Positions 1 to 7,228 of a stretch of DNA of 8,050 bases are shown one piece after another. Position numbers and translations under genes: made by a program. Each line of letters begins with the position of its first letter. The first letter of the stretch is position 1. Origin of the DNA: an uncultured Gammaproteobacteria bacterium (GTDB lineage: Bacteria > Pseudomonadota > Gammaproteobacteria > Pseudomonadales > Azotimanducaceae_A). The DNA is taken from contig CAJWGQ010000129.1 of NCBI GenBank assembly GCA_913041025.1, positions 1 to 8,050 on the forward strand, in the 5' to 3' direction. The notes below the pieces were generated by a model that saw only the letters and a program-made list of their open reading frames with translations, was not told the origin of the DNA and searched no databases.

Positions 1-1169
1 GGGCAGACGACGATGTCCCACTCTTTGAAGAACTCATCCCAAGCTCTTCTAAATTTTTCTCTCCTGAAGTCGTGTCGGATCCAATCGCGATGCAGCATAA
101 CCGCTGCGCGAGCATTTACAGCTTCTAGCGATCCGTCTTCTGGGTCCAAGCTTTCAACGATCTCTTGAATTTTCTTTACCACCGCAGGTGATTTGGCGCT
201 ACTCATGACTGCGTTGGTTAAGGATAGATAGTTGTCGTGAGACTTGCGGATATCGAATTCAGGGCGCGCCGTGTCTGACACTTTAGCGCCCAATTTAGAG
301 AGTGTATCCCCGATCGCGTGTACCCGCTCTTGTGTTTCGTGGCTGGTTGGCGCGAGATCATCCGTCGGCCAAAGAACAACTCGGAAGTCTTTGAGAGAGG
401 TTATGTCTTTTTCAGCAAGATTTAAGCTCCACCCTACGGACTCTCGTTCAGTTGGTCCCGCCATGATGCTGAGTGCTAGAGCAAGATCCTCTGCGCTTCT
501 TGCCAGCGGACCGCAAACCGAAACATCGGCATCAGGAACGCCTTCTATGATCTCATGTCCGGCCATTGGGACTATGCCCCAGGTCGGTTTTAGACCGTAA
601 ACACCACTGTAGTGAGCTGGAGTTCTGACAGAGCCGCCTATGTCGGATCCAGCTTCTAGAGCAGAAAAACCGGCGGCGGTTGCGGCCGCGCTGCCCCCGG
701 AAGACCCACCAGGCGTATGATCTAAATTCCAAGGGTTGTTGGTGGTCCCGTAGATTTCGTTATAGCTTTGGAAATCGGCCAGGTCGAGCGGCACATTGGT
801 TTTTCCCAGGAAGTGAGCCCCAGCGGATTTGAATCTGCTGACTATTAATCCGTCCTTGTCAGAAAAGTTATCTTTATGTGCAATATCGCCCCATGTTGAT
901 GGTGTGTCTTTCATTACGTAGGACTCTTTGATCGTCATAGGGACGCCGTGCATTGGCCCTCTCAGTTCACCTTTGGCTAGGTCTTCGTCTGCCTCCTTGG
1001 CTTCTTGAATGGCTTGGTCAAATCGTCTCACTGGGACCGCGTTGATTTTTTCGTCATGCTTTTCAATTTGGTCGATGTAAGCTTGTGTTAGTTCGACAGA
1101 ACTTATTGCTTTTTTCTTTATTTGCTCTGCTAGTTCTGTAGCCGACTGAAAAATAATGTCGTTACTCAT
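1..1169 (-). CDS. Amidase-signature family hydrolase, C-terminus cut by window edge
   Basis: The frame is open from the ATG at 1169 to base 1, giving about 389 residues; family members usually have 450-510, so the C-terminus lies outside the window. The protein carries the complete Ser-cisSer-Lys triad of the amidase signature family. Lys81 is in GVPMTIKES, cis-Ser156 is in PGGSSGGSAA, and the nucleophile Ser180 is in GSDIGGSVRTPA; the 24-residue Ser-Ser spacing matches malonamidase and FAAH. Such enzymes hydrolyse C-N amide bonds. The substrate cannot be read here: candidates are small amides, peptide amides or a catabolic intermediate. A GatA role is unlikely because no gatB or gatC neighbour is visible. 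There is no signal peptide, so it is probably cytoplasmic. An AAGGA Shine-Dalgarno at 1179-1183 supports this start. It follows selB in the same direction after a 110-bp gap, so co-transcription is possible but not shown. Confidence 0.93.
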   Translation of the reverse strand, partial: MSNDIIFQSATELAEQIKKKAISSVELTQAYIDQIEKHDEKINAVPVRRFDQAIQEAKEADEDLAKGELRGPMHGVPMTIKESYVMKDTPSTWGDIAHKDNFSDKDGLIVSRFKSAGAHFLGKTNVPLDLADFQSYNEIYGTTNNPWNLDHTPGGSSGGSAAATAAGFSALEAGSDIGGSVRTPAHYSGVYGLKPTWGIVPMAGHEIIEGVPDADVSVCGPLARSAEDLALALSIMAGPTERESVGWSLNLAEKDITSLKDFRVVLWPTDDLAPTSHETQERVHAIGDTLSKLGAKVSDTARPEFDIRKSHDNYLSLTNAVMSSAKSPAVVKKIQEIVESLDPEDGSLEAVNARAAVMLHRDWIRHDFRREKFRRAWDEFFKEWDIVVC

Positions 1170-1234
1170 GTGTCCCGTTCCTTATGTAAGAGTCATTGAA
1201 TTTAGTTCAGCCAGTATGACTTAGCAAGAATCTA

Positions 1235-1246
1235 GATCATTTGATC
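1235..1246. repeat. 12-bp near-perfect palindrome upstream of the amidase gene
   Basis: GATCA-TT-TGATC lies in the 110-bp gap between selB and the amidase start, with partly symmetrical flanks (CTA to the left, AG to the right). The two-base centre is too tight for a stable RNA hairpin, so if it has a function a dimeric repressor site is more likely than a terminator. No run of T follows on either strand. It could be chance. Confidence 0.25.
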
Positions 1247-1279
1247 AGCTATTACGTGACTCATCGACGAGAATAAACA

Positions 1280-3103
1280 CTACCGCTGATTTATCGTCCG
1301 CGTGTTGTCCTGTCGGCGCGTGAACCCTCTACGGTCGAAATACTCGAGTATTTCGATCGCGATGTTTCTGCTTACTCCTGTGAAATCTCTAAACTGAGCA
1401 ACAGAAAAAGGGCCCTGTTGAGCGAGTTCGACGATGTCTTTTTCTATGAGTTGTAGTGTTTCGGGAAGATAAAAGCGATGGGTAGCTATCTCAATCAATT
1501 TTCCAAGTTTGACGAGTTCGCGCATTTGTTTTTCTAGGCCTGGCTGAGGTTTTTTAAGCTCCTTGGCGATGTCTCCGCTACTTGGAGACTGTTTGGCCTT
1601 GAGCTTGGCTTCGAGCACCTTCCAGATATTCTTGAGCTCGTTGGGTATTTCGATCTCAGAGGAAGTCGATCGATAGACGCCTCCGTTTTGCTCGACTTCG
1701 CCTGATTGCACGAGCTCGTTCAGGATTGATTGACGATATTCTTTTGGGATTGACTTCGGTAGTTCGTTTTCTCGGATCCCGTTGGGTTTATTGTTAACAG
1801 ATTCGGACGCTATTTTAAGATGTGTCTGCCAATCAGATAAAGGTATTGCAAAATCTTCAAACACTCGGGCGTCATTTTCCTTTAGTACCTTAAGAATGGC
1901 GTCTTGAGTGACGAGCCAGTTTTGGCCTATCTGGCTAATTTTTGCGTTTCCAGTTCCAAGCAAATTGAGGGCAGCTTGCTCGAAAGACGCGACGGCATTA
2001 GCTTCTATTTCGGCGATTCGTTTCTGAGATCTTCTTCGGTAAACGCTCTTTTCTTGAGCTAACAAAACTTCCGCTCCGCCTAAAGTTAAATCTAGGCTCT
2101 GATCCCTCAAAACCAGCCTATCCCCTCGAAAGGAAGCGAGCGGTTTGTCCAAGACAATATCTGCTAGCCCTGAATCTCCTGGTTTGATTGAGTTACCCTT
2201 CAACAGTGCTATTCGGCCGGTTGAGTGGGCGGTAGCATGATAAATGTGGACCGGACTCCAGTGTTTTATTGCTCTGGGAAAATTGGGGAGGGCCTTCAGG
2301 TCGACTGACAAATTAGTAAGTTTCGGAAGAGGCATCGTTGAGAGCCAATCGCCTCGTTCTATTTCATCAACGCTAATCCCAGATAGGTTGATCGAACACC
2401 GATCACCGAGTTTTGCAGTTTCAACCTCACTATCTTGGGCGCGAAGTCCTCTGACCTTTACTGATTTGTTACTTGGGTAGTGGATAAGAGTGTCGTCTGT
2501 CGTTACTGAGCCAGAATGAACGGTACCTGTTATCACAGTACCTGCCCCCGATATGGCAAAGGCGCGGTCGATCGCTATACGAAATACTTTCTCCCCAGAG
2601 CTTGTTTCATTTTGGTCTAGTTGTTTCTTTAAGTGGTCCAGGAGTGGCTTAAAGGAATCGGGTTCATTGATGCTGGTTTTGAAAATTGCCGCGTTTTCAA
2701 ACGATGATTTATCCACCAACTCTGCTATTTCCTGTTCACATTCGATTAGTCTGTGTTCATCGACTAGATCGGATTTAGTGAGCGCAATTGTGCCGCTCGA
2801 TACGCCTATCAGTTCCAGAATGTCCAAGTGTTCCTGGCTTTGAGGCATGGGACCATCGTCAGCAGCGATCACCATTAGGCCATGCTGTTGTGCTGCGATT
2901 CCAGCGACCATGTTGTGAATGAATTTTTGATGTCCTGGAACGTCTACGAATCCTAGCGAACCATCACCGAGATAGGCAAAGCCCAGGTCTATTGTGAGAC
3001 CTCGTTTTTTCTCTTCGTCAAGACGATCAGTATTTACACCGGTTAACGCCTGGACCAAAGATGTTTTGCCATGATCTACGTGTCCGGCCAAGGTGATAAT
3101 CAT
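1280..3103 (-). CDS. selB: Selenocysteine-specific translation elongation factor SelB
   Basis: This 607-residue GTPase is close to the E. coli SelB length of about 614. SelB carries Sec-tRNA(Sec) to the ribosome and binds the SECIS hairpin downstream of a UGA codon in selenoprotein mRNAs. The GTPase motifs are all present: GHVDHGKT at residues 7-14, the switch I RGLTID at 34-39, DVPGH at 54-58 and TKSD at 109-112. EF-Tu-like beta-barrel domains follow to about residue 360. The remaining ~240 residues fit the tandem winged-helix domains of SelB, the last of which binds SECIS RNA. The extreme N-terminus (MIITLAGHVDHGKTSL) is typical of SelB rather than EF-Tu. The ATG overlaps the selA stop as ATGA, with an AGGGGAG Shine-Dalgarno at 3109-3115 inside the end of selA. 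This indicates an operon with translational coupling. No frameshift is visible. Confidence 0.97.
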   Translation of the reverse strand: MIITLAGHVDHGKTSLVQALTGVNTDRLDEEKKRGLTIDLGFAYLGDGSLGFVDVPGHQKFIHNMVAGIAAQQHGLMVIAADDGPMPQSQEHLDILELIGVSSGTIALTKSDLVDEHRLIECEQEIAELVDKSSFENAAIFKTSINEPDSFKPLLDHLKKQLDQNETSSGEKVFRIAIDRAFAISGAGTVITGTVHSGSVTTDDTLIHYPSNKSVKVRGLRAQDSEVETAKLGDRCSINLSGISVDEIERGDWLSTMPLPKLTNLSVDLKALPNFPRAIKHWSPVHIYHATAHSTGRIALLKGNSIKPGDSGLADIVLDKPLASFRGDRLVLRDQSLDLTLGGAEVLLAQEKSVYRRRSQKRIAEIEANAVASFEQAALNLLGTGNAKISQIGQNWLVTQDAILKVLKENDARVFEDFAIPLSDWQTHLKIASESVNNKPNGIRENELPKSIPKEYRQSILNELVQSGEVEQNGGVYRSTSSEIEIPNELKNIWKVLEAKLKAKQSPSSGDIAKELKKPQPGLEKQMRELVKLGKLIEIATHRFYLPETLQLIEKDIVELAQQGPFSVAQFRDFTGVSRNIAIEILEYFDRRGFTRRQDNTRTINQR

Positions 3104-4446
3104 CCAAGCTCCCCTATGACCACTCTAAGTTCTTCGAAAGGTTCTGCTCCGCGCATGTCTAGCCAAACTCTATCTTCCTTGATTCGTCCTATTATTGGAG
3201 TACTGAGCGTTCGCATTTTTGATAAAAGATCCTCTGGCTTCATGTCTTCATGCTTTATCACTAAAGCCAGACTATCCACTGTCTTGTCTGGTAGGGCGCC
3301 GCTACCGATTTGAACAGTGTTTTCTCTCGTTTCTATTGAAAACTTTTTGCTAAATGCTGTTTTGAGTTTTTCAGCGCGATTTTCAAGTTCAGTTAAAGGA
3401 GTCGTTAGTGTTTTCAGCAAGGGAAGTTTCTGATCTAGTGTTTCCGGGTCTTCATAGAGTCTTAAGACTTTGCTTAGTATGGTTAAGGTCAGCTTGTCAG
3501 CGCGTAATGCGCGTTTAAGTGGGTTTTTCTTGATTTGATCAATCAGCGTTTTTTTACCGACGATAAGGCCTGACTGCACGGCACCCAATAGTTTGTCACC
3601 GCTAAATGTCACAAGATCGACGCCTTGGCTGAGTACGGATTGAGGCGTTGGCTCGCTAGGCAGGGACCATCTCGACAGATCAATTAGTGCGCCACTTCCT
3701 AAGTCCACGCAACTGGGGATACCCTGCGAATCTGCAAGTTTTGCCAGTTCCTTTGCGTCAACCTCTTCTGAAAAACCTGAGATGTGGTAATTACTCGGAT
3801 GCACTTTTAAGAGCATGGCAGACTCTTCCAAGACATTTTTAAAATCTTCTGCATGGGTTTTGTTAGTTGTTCCAACTTCAATGAGGTTACTGCCGGATTT
3901 TGTCATTAGCTCTGGGAGCCGAAAACTACCACCAATCTCAACAAGTTCACCTCGAGATACAGGGACAAATTTTCCGAGAGCAAAAGTGTTTAGAACTAAC
4001 ATCAGGGCAGCTGCGTTGTTGTTAACTATTGCAGCCGCTTCGCAGCCAGTCAGTCTGGATAATTGAGCTTCAACAAAAGCATCTCTTTGTCCTCGAGAGC
4101 CTGCGTCAAGGTCGTACTCGAGATTAATAGGTCGGGAAAGAAGAGGGGTGATTTCCTCAATTATTGAAGGGTCGATGAGAGCTCTACCAAGATTGCTATG
4201 AATGATAGTTCCAGTGAGATTGAATATTGTCCTGTAGGTCTGTGAATCCAGTGCTTGAAATATTGGGGATAGGTAGCCCGATGGATTGATTGACCACTCG
4301 GGAACTTTTTTCGACTCGCGGATGTCGTTCTGAATATCGCGAATAGCTTGTTTAACGGCAGCCGGCCCAAATCTGCTTAAGGCAACTTCCAGGCTCTCAT
4401 CCTGGATCAGTGCGTCCACACCCGGTAGATCACGCAGTTCGTACAT
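3100..4446 (-). CDS. selA: L-seryl-tRNA(Sec) selenium transferase SelA
   Basis: SelA is a PLP enzyme that forms a large ring (a decamer in bacteria) and converts Ser-tRNA(Sec) to Sec-tRNA(Sec) using selenophosphate from SelD. The 448 residues compare with 463 in E. coli. Family motifs run in order: NLTGTIIHSNLGRA at 76-89, VNNNAAA at 141-147, SRGELVEIGGSFR at 164-176, EVGTTNKTH at 190-198, CVDLGSG at 246-252 and the PLP-lysine motif FSGDKLLG with Lys285. Just after it the sequence reads GAVQSG where E. coli has GGPQAG. The C-terminal PIIGRIKEDRVWLDMR (417-432) is also characteristic. The ATG is the only candidate start: upstream codons have no ATG, GTG or TTG before an in-frame stop at 4477-4479. 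Its Shine-Dalgarno is weak. selB follows with a 4-base overlap. selC and selD are not in the window, so they must lie elsewhere in the genome if the pathway works. Confidence 0.97.
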   Translation of the reverse strand: MYELRDLPGVDALIQDESLEVALSRFGPAAVKQAIRDIQNDIRESKKVPEWSINPSGYLSPIFQALDSQTYRTIFNLTGTIIHSNLGRALIDPSIIEEITPLLSRPINLEYDLDAGSRGQRDAFVEAQLSRLTGCEAAAIVNNNAAALMLVLNTFALGKFVPVSRGELVEIGGSFRLPELMTKSGSNLIEVGTTNKTHAEDFKNVLEESAMLLKVHPSNYHISGFSEEVDAKELAKLADSQGIPSCVDLGSGALIDLSRWSLPSEPTPQSVLSQGVDLVTFSGDKLLGAVQSGLIVGKKTLIDQIKKNPLKRALRADKLTLTILSKVLRLYEDPETLDQKLPLLKTLTTPLTELENRAEKLKTAFSKKFSIETRENTVQIGSGALPDKTVDSLALVIKHEDMKPEDLLSKMRTLSTPIIGRIKEDRVWLDMRGAEPFEELRVVIGELG

Positions 4447-4540
4447 TAAAGTAGTCCAGTAAAATAGTGGTCTAGTTTAACTCGGGGGTGTTCTAGTGGC
4501 CAACTATCTAAGAATTATGCAGCAGTCTCCCGGTTGCTTG

Positions 4541-4570
4541 TTTACCCTAAAGTATCGATAGTGCTGTAGT
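4541..4570 (+). promoter_or_regulatory. Weak candidate sigma-70 promoter for the dehydrogenase gene
   Basis: TTTACC (4541-4546) and TGTAGT (4565-4570) are 18 bp apart and each matches 4 of 6 consensus bases. Transcription from here would start near 4577 and leave a short 5' leader before the GTG at 4605. The 158-bp divergent gap must contain promoters in both directions, but I see no strong match for selA on the other strand. Confidence 0.2.
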
Positions 4571-4604
4571 TTGTATCTTTTAGTTTTTTGGGGAGAGAGA
4601 AATA

Positions 4605-5504
4605 GTGGCTGATTCGACTGGAGTATTGGGGAAAGTTGGGTTCGTGGGTCTAGGGGTTATGGGTTTCCCAATGGCGGGTCATTTGAGTGGTTCCGTAGAG
4701 ACGATCAAGGTATTTAACCGAACGCGATCGGTCTCGAAGCGTTGGTTAGAGAGTTATAATGGCACTGGTATAGCCTGTGAGACCCCGAGAGAGGCGGCTA
4801 CCGATGTGGATATTTTATTTATGTGTGTCGGAAATGATGAGGATGTTCGCTCAGTGGTTTACGGCGAGCAGGGAATTATTTCCGGATTGAGTAGGGAATC
4901 TTTGTTAGTTGATCACACTACCGCATCGAGTCAATTGGCGGTCGAAGTCGGCGAGGCTTGCGCGGCAAAGAATGTGGGATTTATAGACGCACCTGTATCG
5001 GGTGGACAGGCTGGAGCCGAGAACGGAGCATTGACTGTTATGGTAGGTGGTGAGGAAAAAAATTACTCCCAAGCCCTGCCTTATCTCTCCTGTTACTCCA
5101 AGAAATGTGAGCTAATGGGTTCGATTGGTTTCGGTCAACTAACTAAGATGGTCAATCAAATTTGTATCGCAGGTGTGTTACAGGGTCTAGCCGAGGGTGT
5201 TCATTTTGCTCAATCTGCGAATTTAGACGTCGAGAAAGTTGTGGAAGTGATTTCGCAGGGGGCGGCTCAATCCTGGCAAATGGAAAATCGTGCGCTTACG
5301 ATGAATCAGGATAAATTTGATTTCGGATTTGCGGTTGATTGGATGCGTAAGGATCTTGGGATTGCCTTAGAAACAGGTAGGTCTCTGGGCGCGAAGTTGC
5401 CTCTTACTGCCCTTATCGATCAATTCTATGCAGATATACAGAGCCAGGGCGGAGGACGGTTTGACACGTCTAGTTTACTCAGGCGTCTGAGTAAGCCAAG
5501 CTAA
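4605..5504 (+). CDS. NAD(P)-dependent beta-hydroxyacid dehydrogenase (3-hydroxyisobutyrate dehydrogenase family)
   Basis: The 299 residues are the normal length for this family, which oxidises 3-hydroxyacids or reduces semialdehydes; members include MmsB, GarR and succinic semialdehyde reductases. The N-terminal Rossmann fold has GLGVMG at 15-20. NRTRS at 38-42, at the end of the second strand, contains arginines that often signal NADP(H) preference. The substrate loop DAPVSGGQAGAENG is at 128-141, and the catalytic lysine is Lys181 in GFGQLTKMVN with Asn184. The all-alpha C-terminal domain is complete. The start is GTG, supported by GGGGAGA at 4590-4596, 8 bases upstream. It diverges from selA and converges on gltA with only 48 bp between stops. 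Nothing nearby (no acyl-CoA dehydrogenase, no methylmalonate-semialdehyde dehydrogenase) ties it to valine breakdown, so the substrate is left open. Confidence 0.93.
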   Translation: MADSTGVLGKVGFVGLGVMGFPMAGHLSGSVETIKVFNRTRSVSKRWLESYNGTGIACETPREAATDVDILFMCVGNDEDVRSVVYGEQGIISGLSRESLLVDHTTASSQLAVEVGEACAAKNVGFIDAPVSGGQAGAENGALTVMVGGEEKNYSQALPYLSCYSKKCELMGSIGFGQLTKMVNQICIAGVLQGLAEGVHFAQSANLDVEKVVEVISQGAAQSWQMENRALTMNQDKFDFGFAVDWMRKDLGIALETGRSLGAKLPLTALIDQFYADIQSQGGGRFDTSSLLRRLSKPS

Positions 5505-5552
5505 GATCACGCCTCTGGCGTAAGCAAGAGAAGGGCAAGCTCGCTCGATATT

Positions 5553-6824
5553 TTAGGAATAATCGCGTTTCGTATACCCTTTGTACAACTGTCTTGGGCG
5601 ACCAATTTTATAAGCCGTAGAGACCATTTCGTTCCAGTGAGCGATCCACCCAGGGGTTCTTCCTGTCGTGAAAATCACGGTGAACATTTCAACTGGAATG
5701 CCTATCGCTTTAAGTATGATTCCAGAATAGAAATCGACGTTCGGATAAAGGCGCTTTTCGACAAAGTATTCATCTTCGAGTGCTATCCTTTCGAGTTCTT
5801 TAGCCATGGCAAGAGTCGGGTTGTCCTCCACTCCAAGCTCGGCAAGCACCTCATGGCAGGTTTGCTGCATAACTTTAGCTCTCGGATCGTAGTTTTTGTA
5901 CACTCGATGACCAAACCCCATGATTCTAAACGGATCGTCCTTATCCTTGGCTTTATTGATGTATTCCGGAATGTTATCAACGCTGCCGATTTCGTCGATC
6001 ATGTTAAGAACGGCCTCATTAGCCCCTCCATGTGACGGCCCCCACAAGGCTGCAATTCCTGCTGCGATGGCCGCGTAAGGGTTAGTCCCTGTAGATCCAG
6101 CTAATCGCACAGTTGAGGTGGATGCATTTTGTTCATGATCGGCATGTAAAAGGAATATGCGATCCATAGCCTTTGCGATCGTAGGGCTGACTTTATAATC
6201 TTCTCCTTTCTTGGCGAACATCATGTGTAAGAAGTTTTCTGCGTAACTTAAATCGTTACGTGGGTAAACAAACGGCTGACCAATGTTTGTTTTGTACGCC
6301 ATAGCTGCAATAGTCGGTAATTTAGCGACAAGTTTAATAGCGCTTGTTTTACGTTGGCTTGCATCAGTAATATCAAGATCTTCGTGGTAAAAAGAAGATA
6401 ATGCGCCTACTACACCACATAGCATTGCCATTGGGTGAGCATCGAAGCGGAAACCTTGGAAAAAGTTAGCAATTTTCTCATCAAGCATTGTGTTATGCGT
6501 GATTTCTTTTGCAAATGCATCGTATTGCTCTTTAGTTGGTAACTCACCGTTTAATAGTAAGTAACAAAGCTCGATGTAGTTAGAGTCTTCAGCTAATTGC
6601 TCAATTGGGTAACCACGGTGAAGTAATACACCTTTACCACCATCAATGTAGGTGATTGCAGATTCACAAGAGCCAGTCGACATGAAACCTGGGTCATAAG
6701 TAAAGTGACCGTGTGAACCTAACGTACGTACGTCGATCACATCTTGGCCAGCAGTGCCTTGATAAATTGGAAGTTCGATTGGATCTAGTCCATCAATATG
6801 GACTGTGGCTTTTTTATCTGCCAT
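5553..6824 (-). CDS. gltA: Citrate synthase, type II (hexameric gammaproteobacterial form)
   Basis: The enzyme condenses acetyl-CoA with oxaloacetate to citrate, the entry step of the TCA cycle. The 423 residues compare with 427 in E. coli. The catalytic residues are His265 ([10 protein letters not shown]), His306 ([14 protein letters not shown]) and Asp364 (YPNVDFYSG), equivalent to E. coli His264, His305 and Asp362. E. coli Cys206, involved in NADH inhibition, aligns with Gly207. The ATG has an AGGAG at 6833-6837, 8 bases upstream. The divergent arrangement with sdhCDA is the usual gammaproteobacterial one. The gene is a codon mosaic. Gly codons in residues 1-195 are 11 GGT, 4 GGC, 1 GGA and 0 GGG; in 196-423 they are 2 GGT, 2 GGC, 7 GGA and 6 GGG. 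Arg codons go from 4 CGT plus 1 CGC to 4 CGC, 2 CGA, 4 AGA and 1 AGG. The protein is intact across the switch. Confidence 0.97.
   Translation of the reverse strand: MADKKATVHIDGLDPIELPIYQGTAGQDVIDVRTLGSHGHFTYDPGFMSTGSCESAITYIDGGKGVLLHRGYPIEQLAEDSNYIELCYLLLNGELPTKEQYDAFAKEITHNTMLDEKIANFFQGFRFDAHPMAMLCGVVGALSSFYHEDLDITDASQRKTSAIKLVAKLPTIAAMAYKTNIGQPFVYPRNDLSYAENFLHMMFAKKGEDYKVSPTIAKAMDRIFLLHADHEQNASTSTVRLAGSTGTNPYAAIAAGIAALWGPSHGGANEAVLNMIDEIGSVDNIPEYINKAKDKDDPFRIMGFGHRVYKNYDPRAKVMQQTCHEVLAELGVEDNPTLAMAKELERIALEDEYFVEKRLYPNVDFYSGIILKAIGIPVEMFTVIFTTGRTPGWIAHWNEMVSTAYKIGRPRQLYKGYTKRDYS
6204..6258. other. Codon-usage junction inside gltA (recombination or assembly breakpoint)
   Basis: Reading gltA from its start, the last host-type marker is the CGT of Arg189 (6258-6260). 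The first markers of the other type are the AAG of Lys205 (6210-6212) and the GGA of Gly207 (6204-6206). Between them the codons are neutral. On the sdh side the intergenic DNA is very AT-rich; on the selAB side it is not. The shift is abrupt, whereas an expression-linked codon gradient would not reverse within one gene. The reading frame is kept. Confidence 0.65.
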
Positions 6825-6894
6825 CTATGTATCTCCTATTAAGATAACTATTCTGATTTTTATATTCTAAAATCTATTCTAAGCACATCTTTAC

Positions 6895-6925
6895 ATTTTA
6901 ACGTGAAAGAGGGGTATAAAGTCAA
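6895..6925 (-). promoter_or_regulatory. Candidate sigma-70 promoter of gltA
   Basis: On the minus strand TTGACT (6920-6925) is followed after 19 bp by TAAAAT (6895-6900), each matching 5 of 6 consensus bases; reading the -10 as TTAAAA gives 18 bp. The spacing is slightly long. Transcription would start near 6888, leaving a ~64-base leader before the gltA ATG. Confidence 0.4.
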
Positions 6926-6964
6926 TTTTTATAAGTATTATGCACATATGTATAATAAATATTC

Positions 6965-6986
6965 GGTATAGATTGAATATTATACC
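6965..6986. repeat. Inverted repeat GGTATA-N10-TATACC
   Basis: Perfect 6-bp arms at 6965-6970 and 6981-6986 flank a 10-base AT-rich spacer. It sits upstream of both divergent genes, about 40 bp behind the proposed gltA -35. This is compatible with an operator, but AT-rich DNA yields such repeats by chance and I recognise no regulator consensus. Confidence 0.3.
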
Positions 6987-7021
6987 ATTGGCTAATTCGC
7001 AAACGTCTCAAAGTAAACAAG

Positions 7022-7073
7022 AATTGTAAAAGAGTCTCCGGCTATATATACTATCGGAGGTTTTTAACCAATT
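7022..7073. terminator. Long imperfect palindrome resembling a bidirectional intrinsic terminator
   Basis: The core stem is CTCCG (7036-7040) with CGGAG (7055-7059) around a 14-base AT-rich loop. It is flanked by an A-run at 7028-7031 and a T-run at 7061-7065, so either strand has a hairpin followed by U-rich RNA. Outer arms AATTG (7022-7026) and CAATT (7069-7073) extend the symmetry. Divergent genes do not need a terminator between them, so it may end an unannotated short transcript, act as an attenuator of sdhC, or be a relic repeat. Confidence 0.4.
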
Positions 7074-7156
7074 AGTATTTGGGTAAACTTTTTTTTACAT
7101 AATATTTTTCATAAAAAGTGAACTTTATTGGTATTAATACGTTTATTTTGATAGTT

Positions 7157-7181
7157 CCACCAGAAACACTTGGTGGGTTTT
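7157..7181 (+). terminator. Terminator-like hairpin upstream of sdhC
   Basis: CCACCA (7157-7162) pairs with TGGTGG (7171-7176) around an 8-base loop and is followed by GTTTT. This is the layout of a short rho-independent terminator on the plus strand. It lies about 50 bp before the sdhC start. If sdhC is transcribed from further upstream it would act as an attenuator or mRNA-stabilising hairpin. The T-run is short, so termination may be partial. Confidence 0.4.
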
Positions 7182-7195
7182 AGAAAAACAAGTAG

Positions 7196-7228
7196 ATGAG
7201 CCCCACTGCGGGCAAGATGGGCAAGTAA
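7196..7228 (+). CDS. Possible 10-codon leader ORF before sdhC
   Basis: ATG at 7196 opens a frame encoding MSPTAGKMGK that ends in TAA at 7226-7228, two bases before the GTG of sdhC; a second in-frame ATG is at 7217. sdhC has no convincing Shine-Dalgarno of its own, so translation of this ORF could load ribosomes onto it. The ORF itself has only a weak upstream purine stretch, and ten codons can arise by chance. Confidence 0.22.
   Translation: MSPTAGKMGK

Noticed and set aside
244..600. Open frame of 118 codons on the plus strand
   Set aside because: It lies antisense to the amidase gene, resembles no family I recognise, and the opposite strand has clear catalytic motifs.
821..840. A tRNA-Sec-like anticodon-loop string (GGATTTGAA) that could hint at selC near selAB
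   Set aside because: It is part of the amidase coding sequence, and no acceptor stem or long variable arm surrounds it.
2244..2843. Plus-strand open frames at 2244-2480 and 2553-2843
   Set aside because: Both are antisense to selB with no domain signal; SelB motifs on the other strand explain the sequence.
3071..4370. Frames at 3071-3313 (+), 3815-4066 (+) and 4161-4370 (-)
   Set aside because: They overlap selA or the selA/selB junction in other frames and encode nothing recognisable.
4465..4499. Two copies of TAGTGG upstream of selA (4465-4470 and 4494-4499)
   Set aside because: A six-base direct repeat 29 bp apart is expected by chance and matches no regulator site I know.
5510..5522. 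Small hairpin ACGCC-TCT-GGCGT between the convergent dehydrogenase and gltA stops
   Set aside because: The stem is 5 bp with a 3-base loop and no T-run on either strand, so a terminator call is not supported.
5637..6035. Plus-strand frame of 132 codons and the shorter minus-strand frame at 5783-5980
   Set aside because: Both are shadows of the C-terminal half of gltA, which carries all three catalytic residues.
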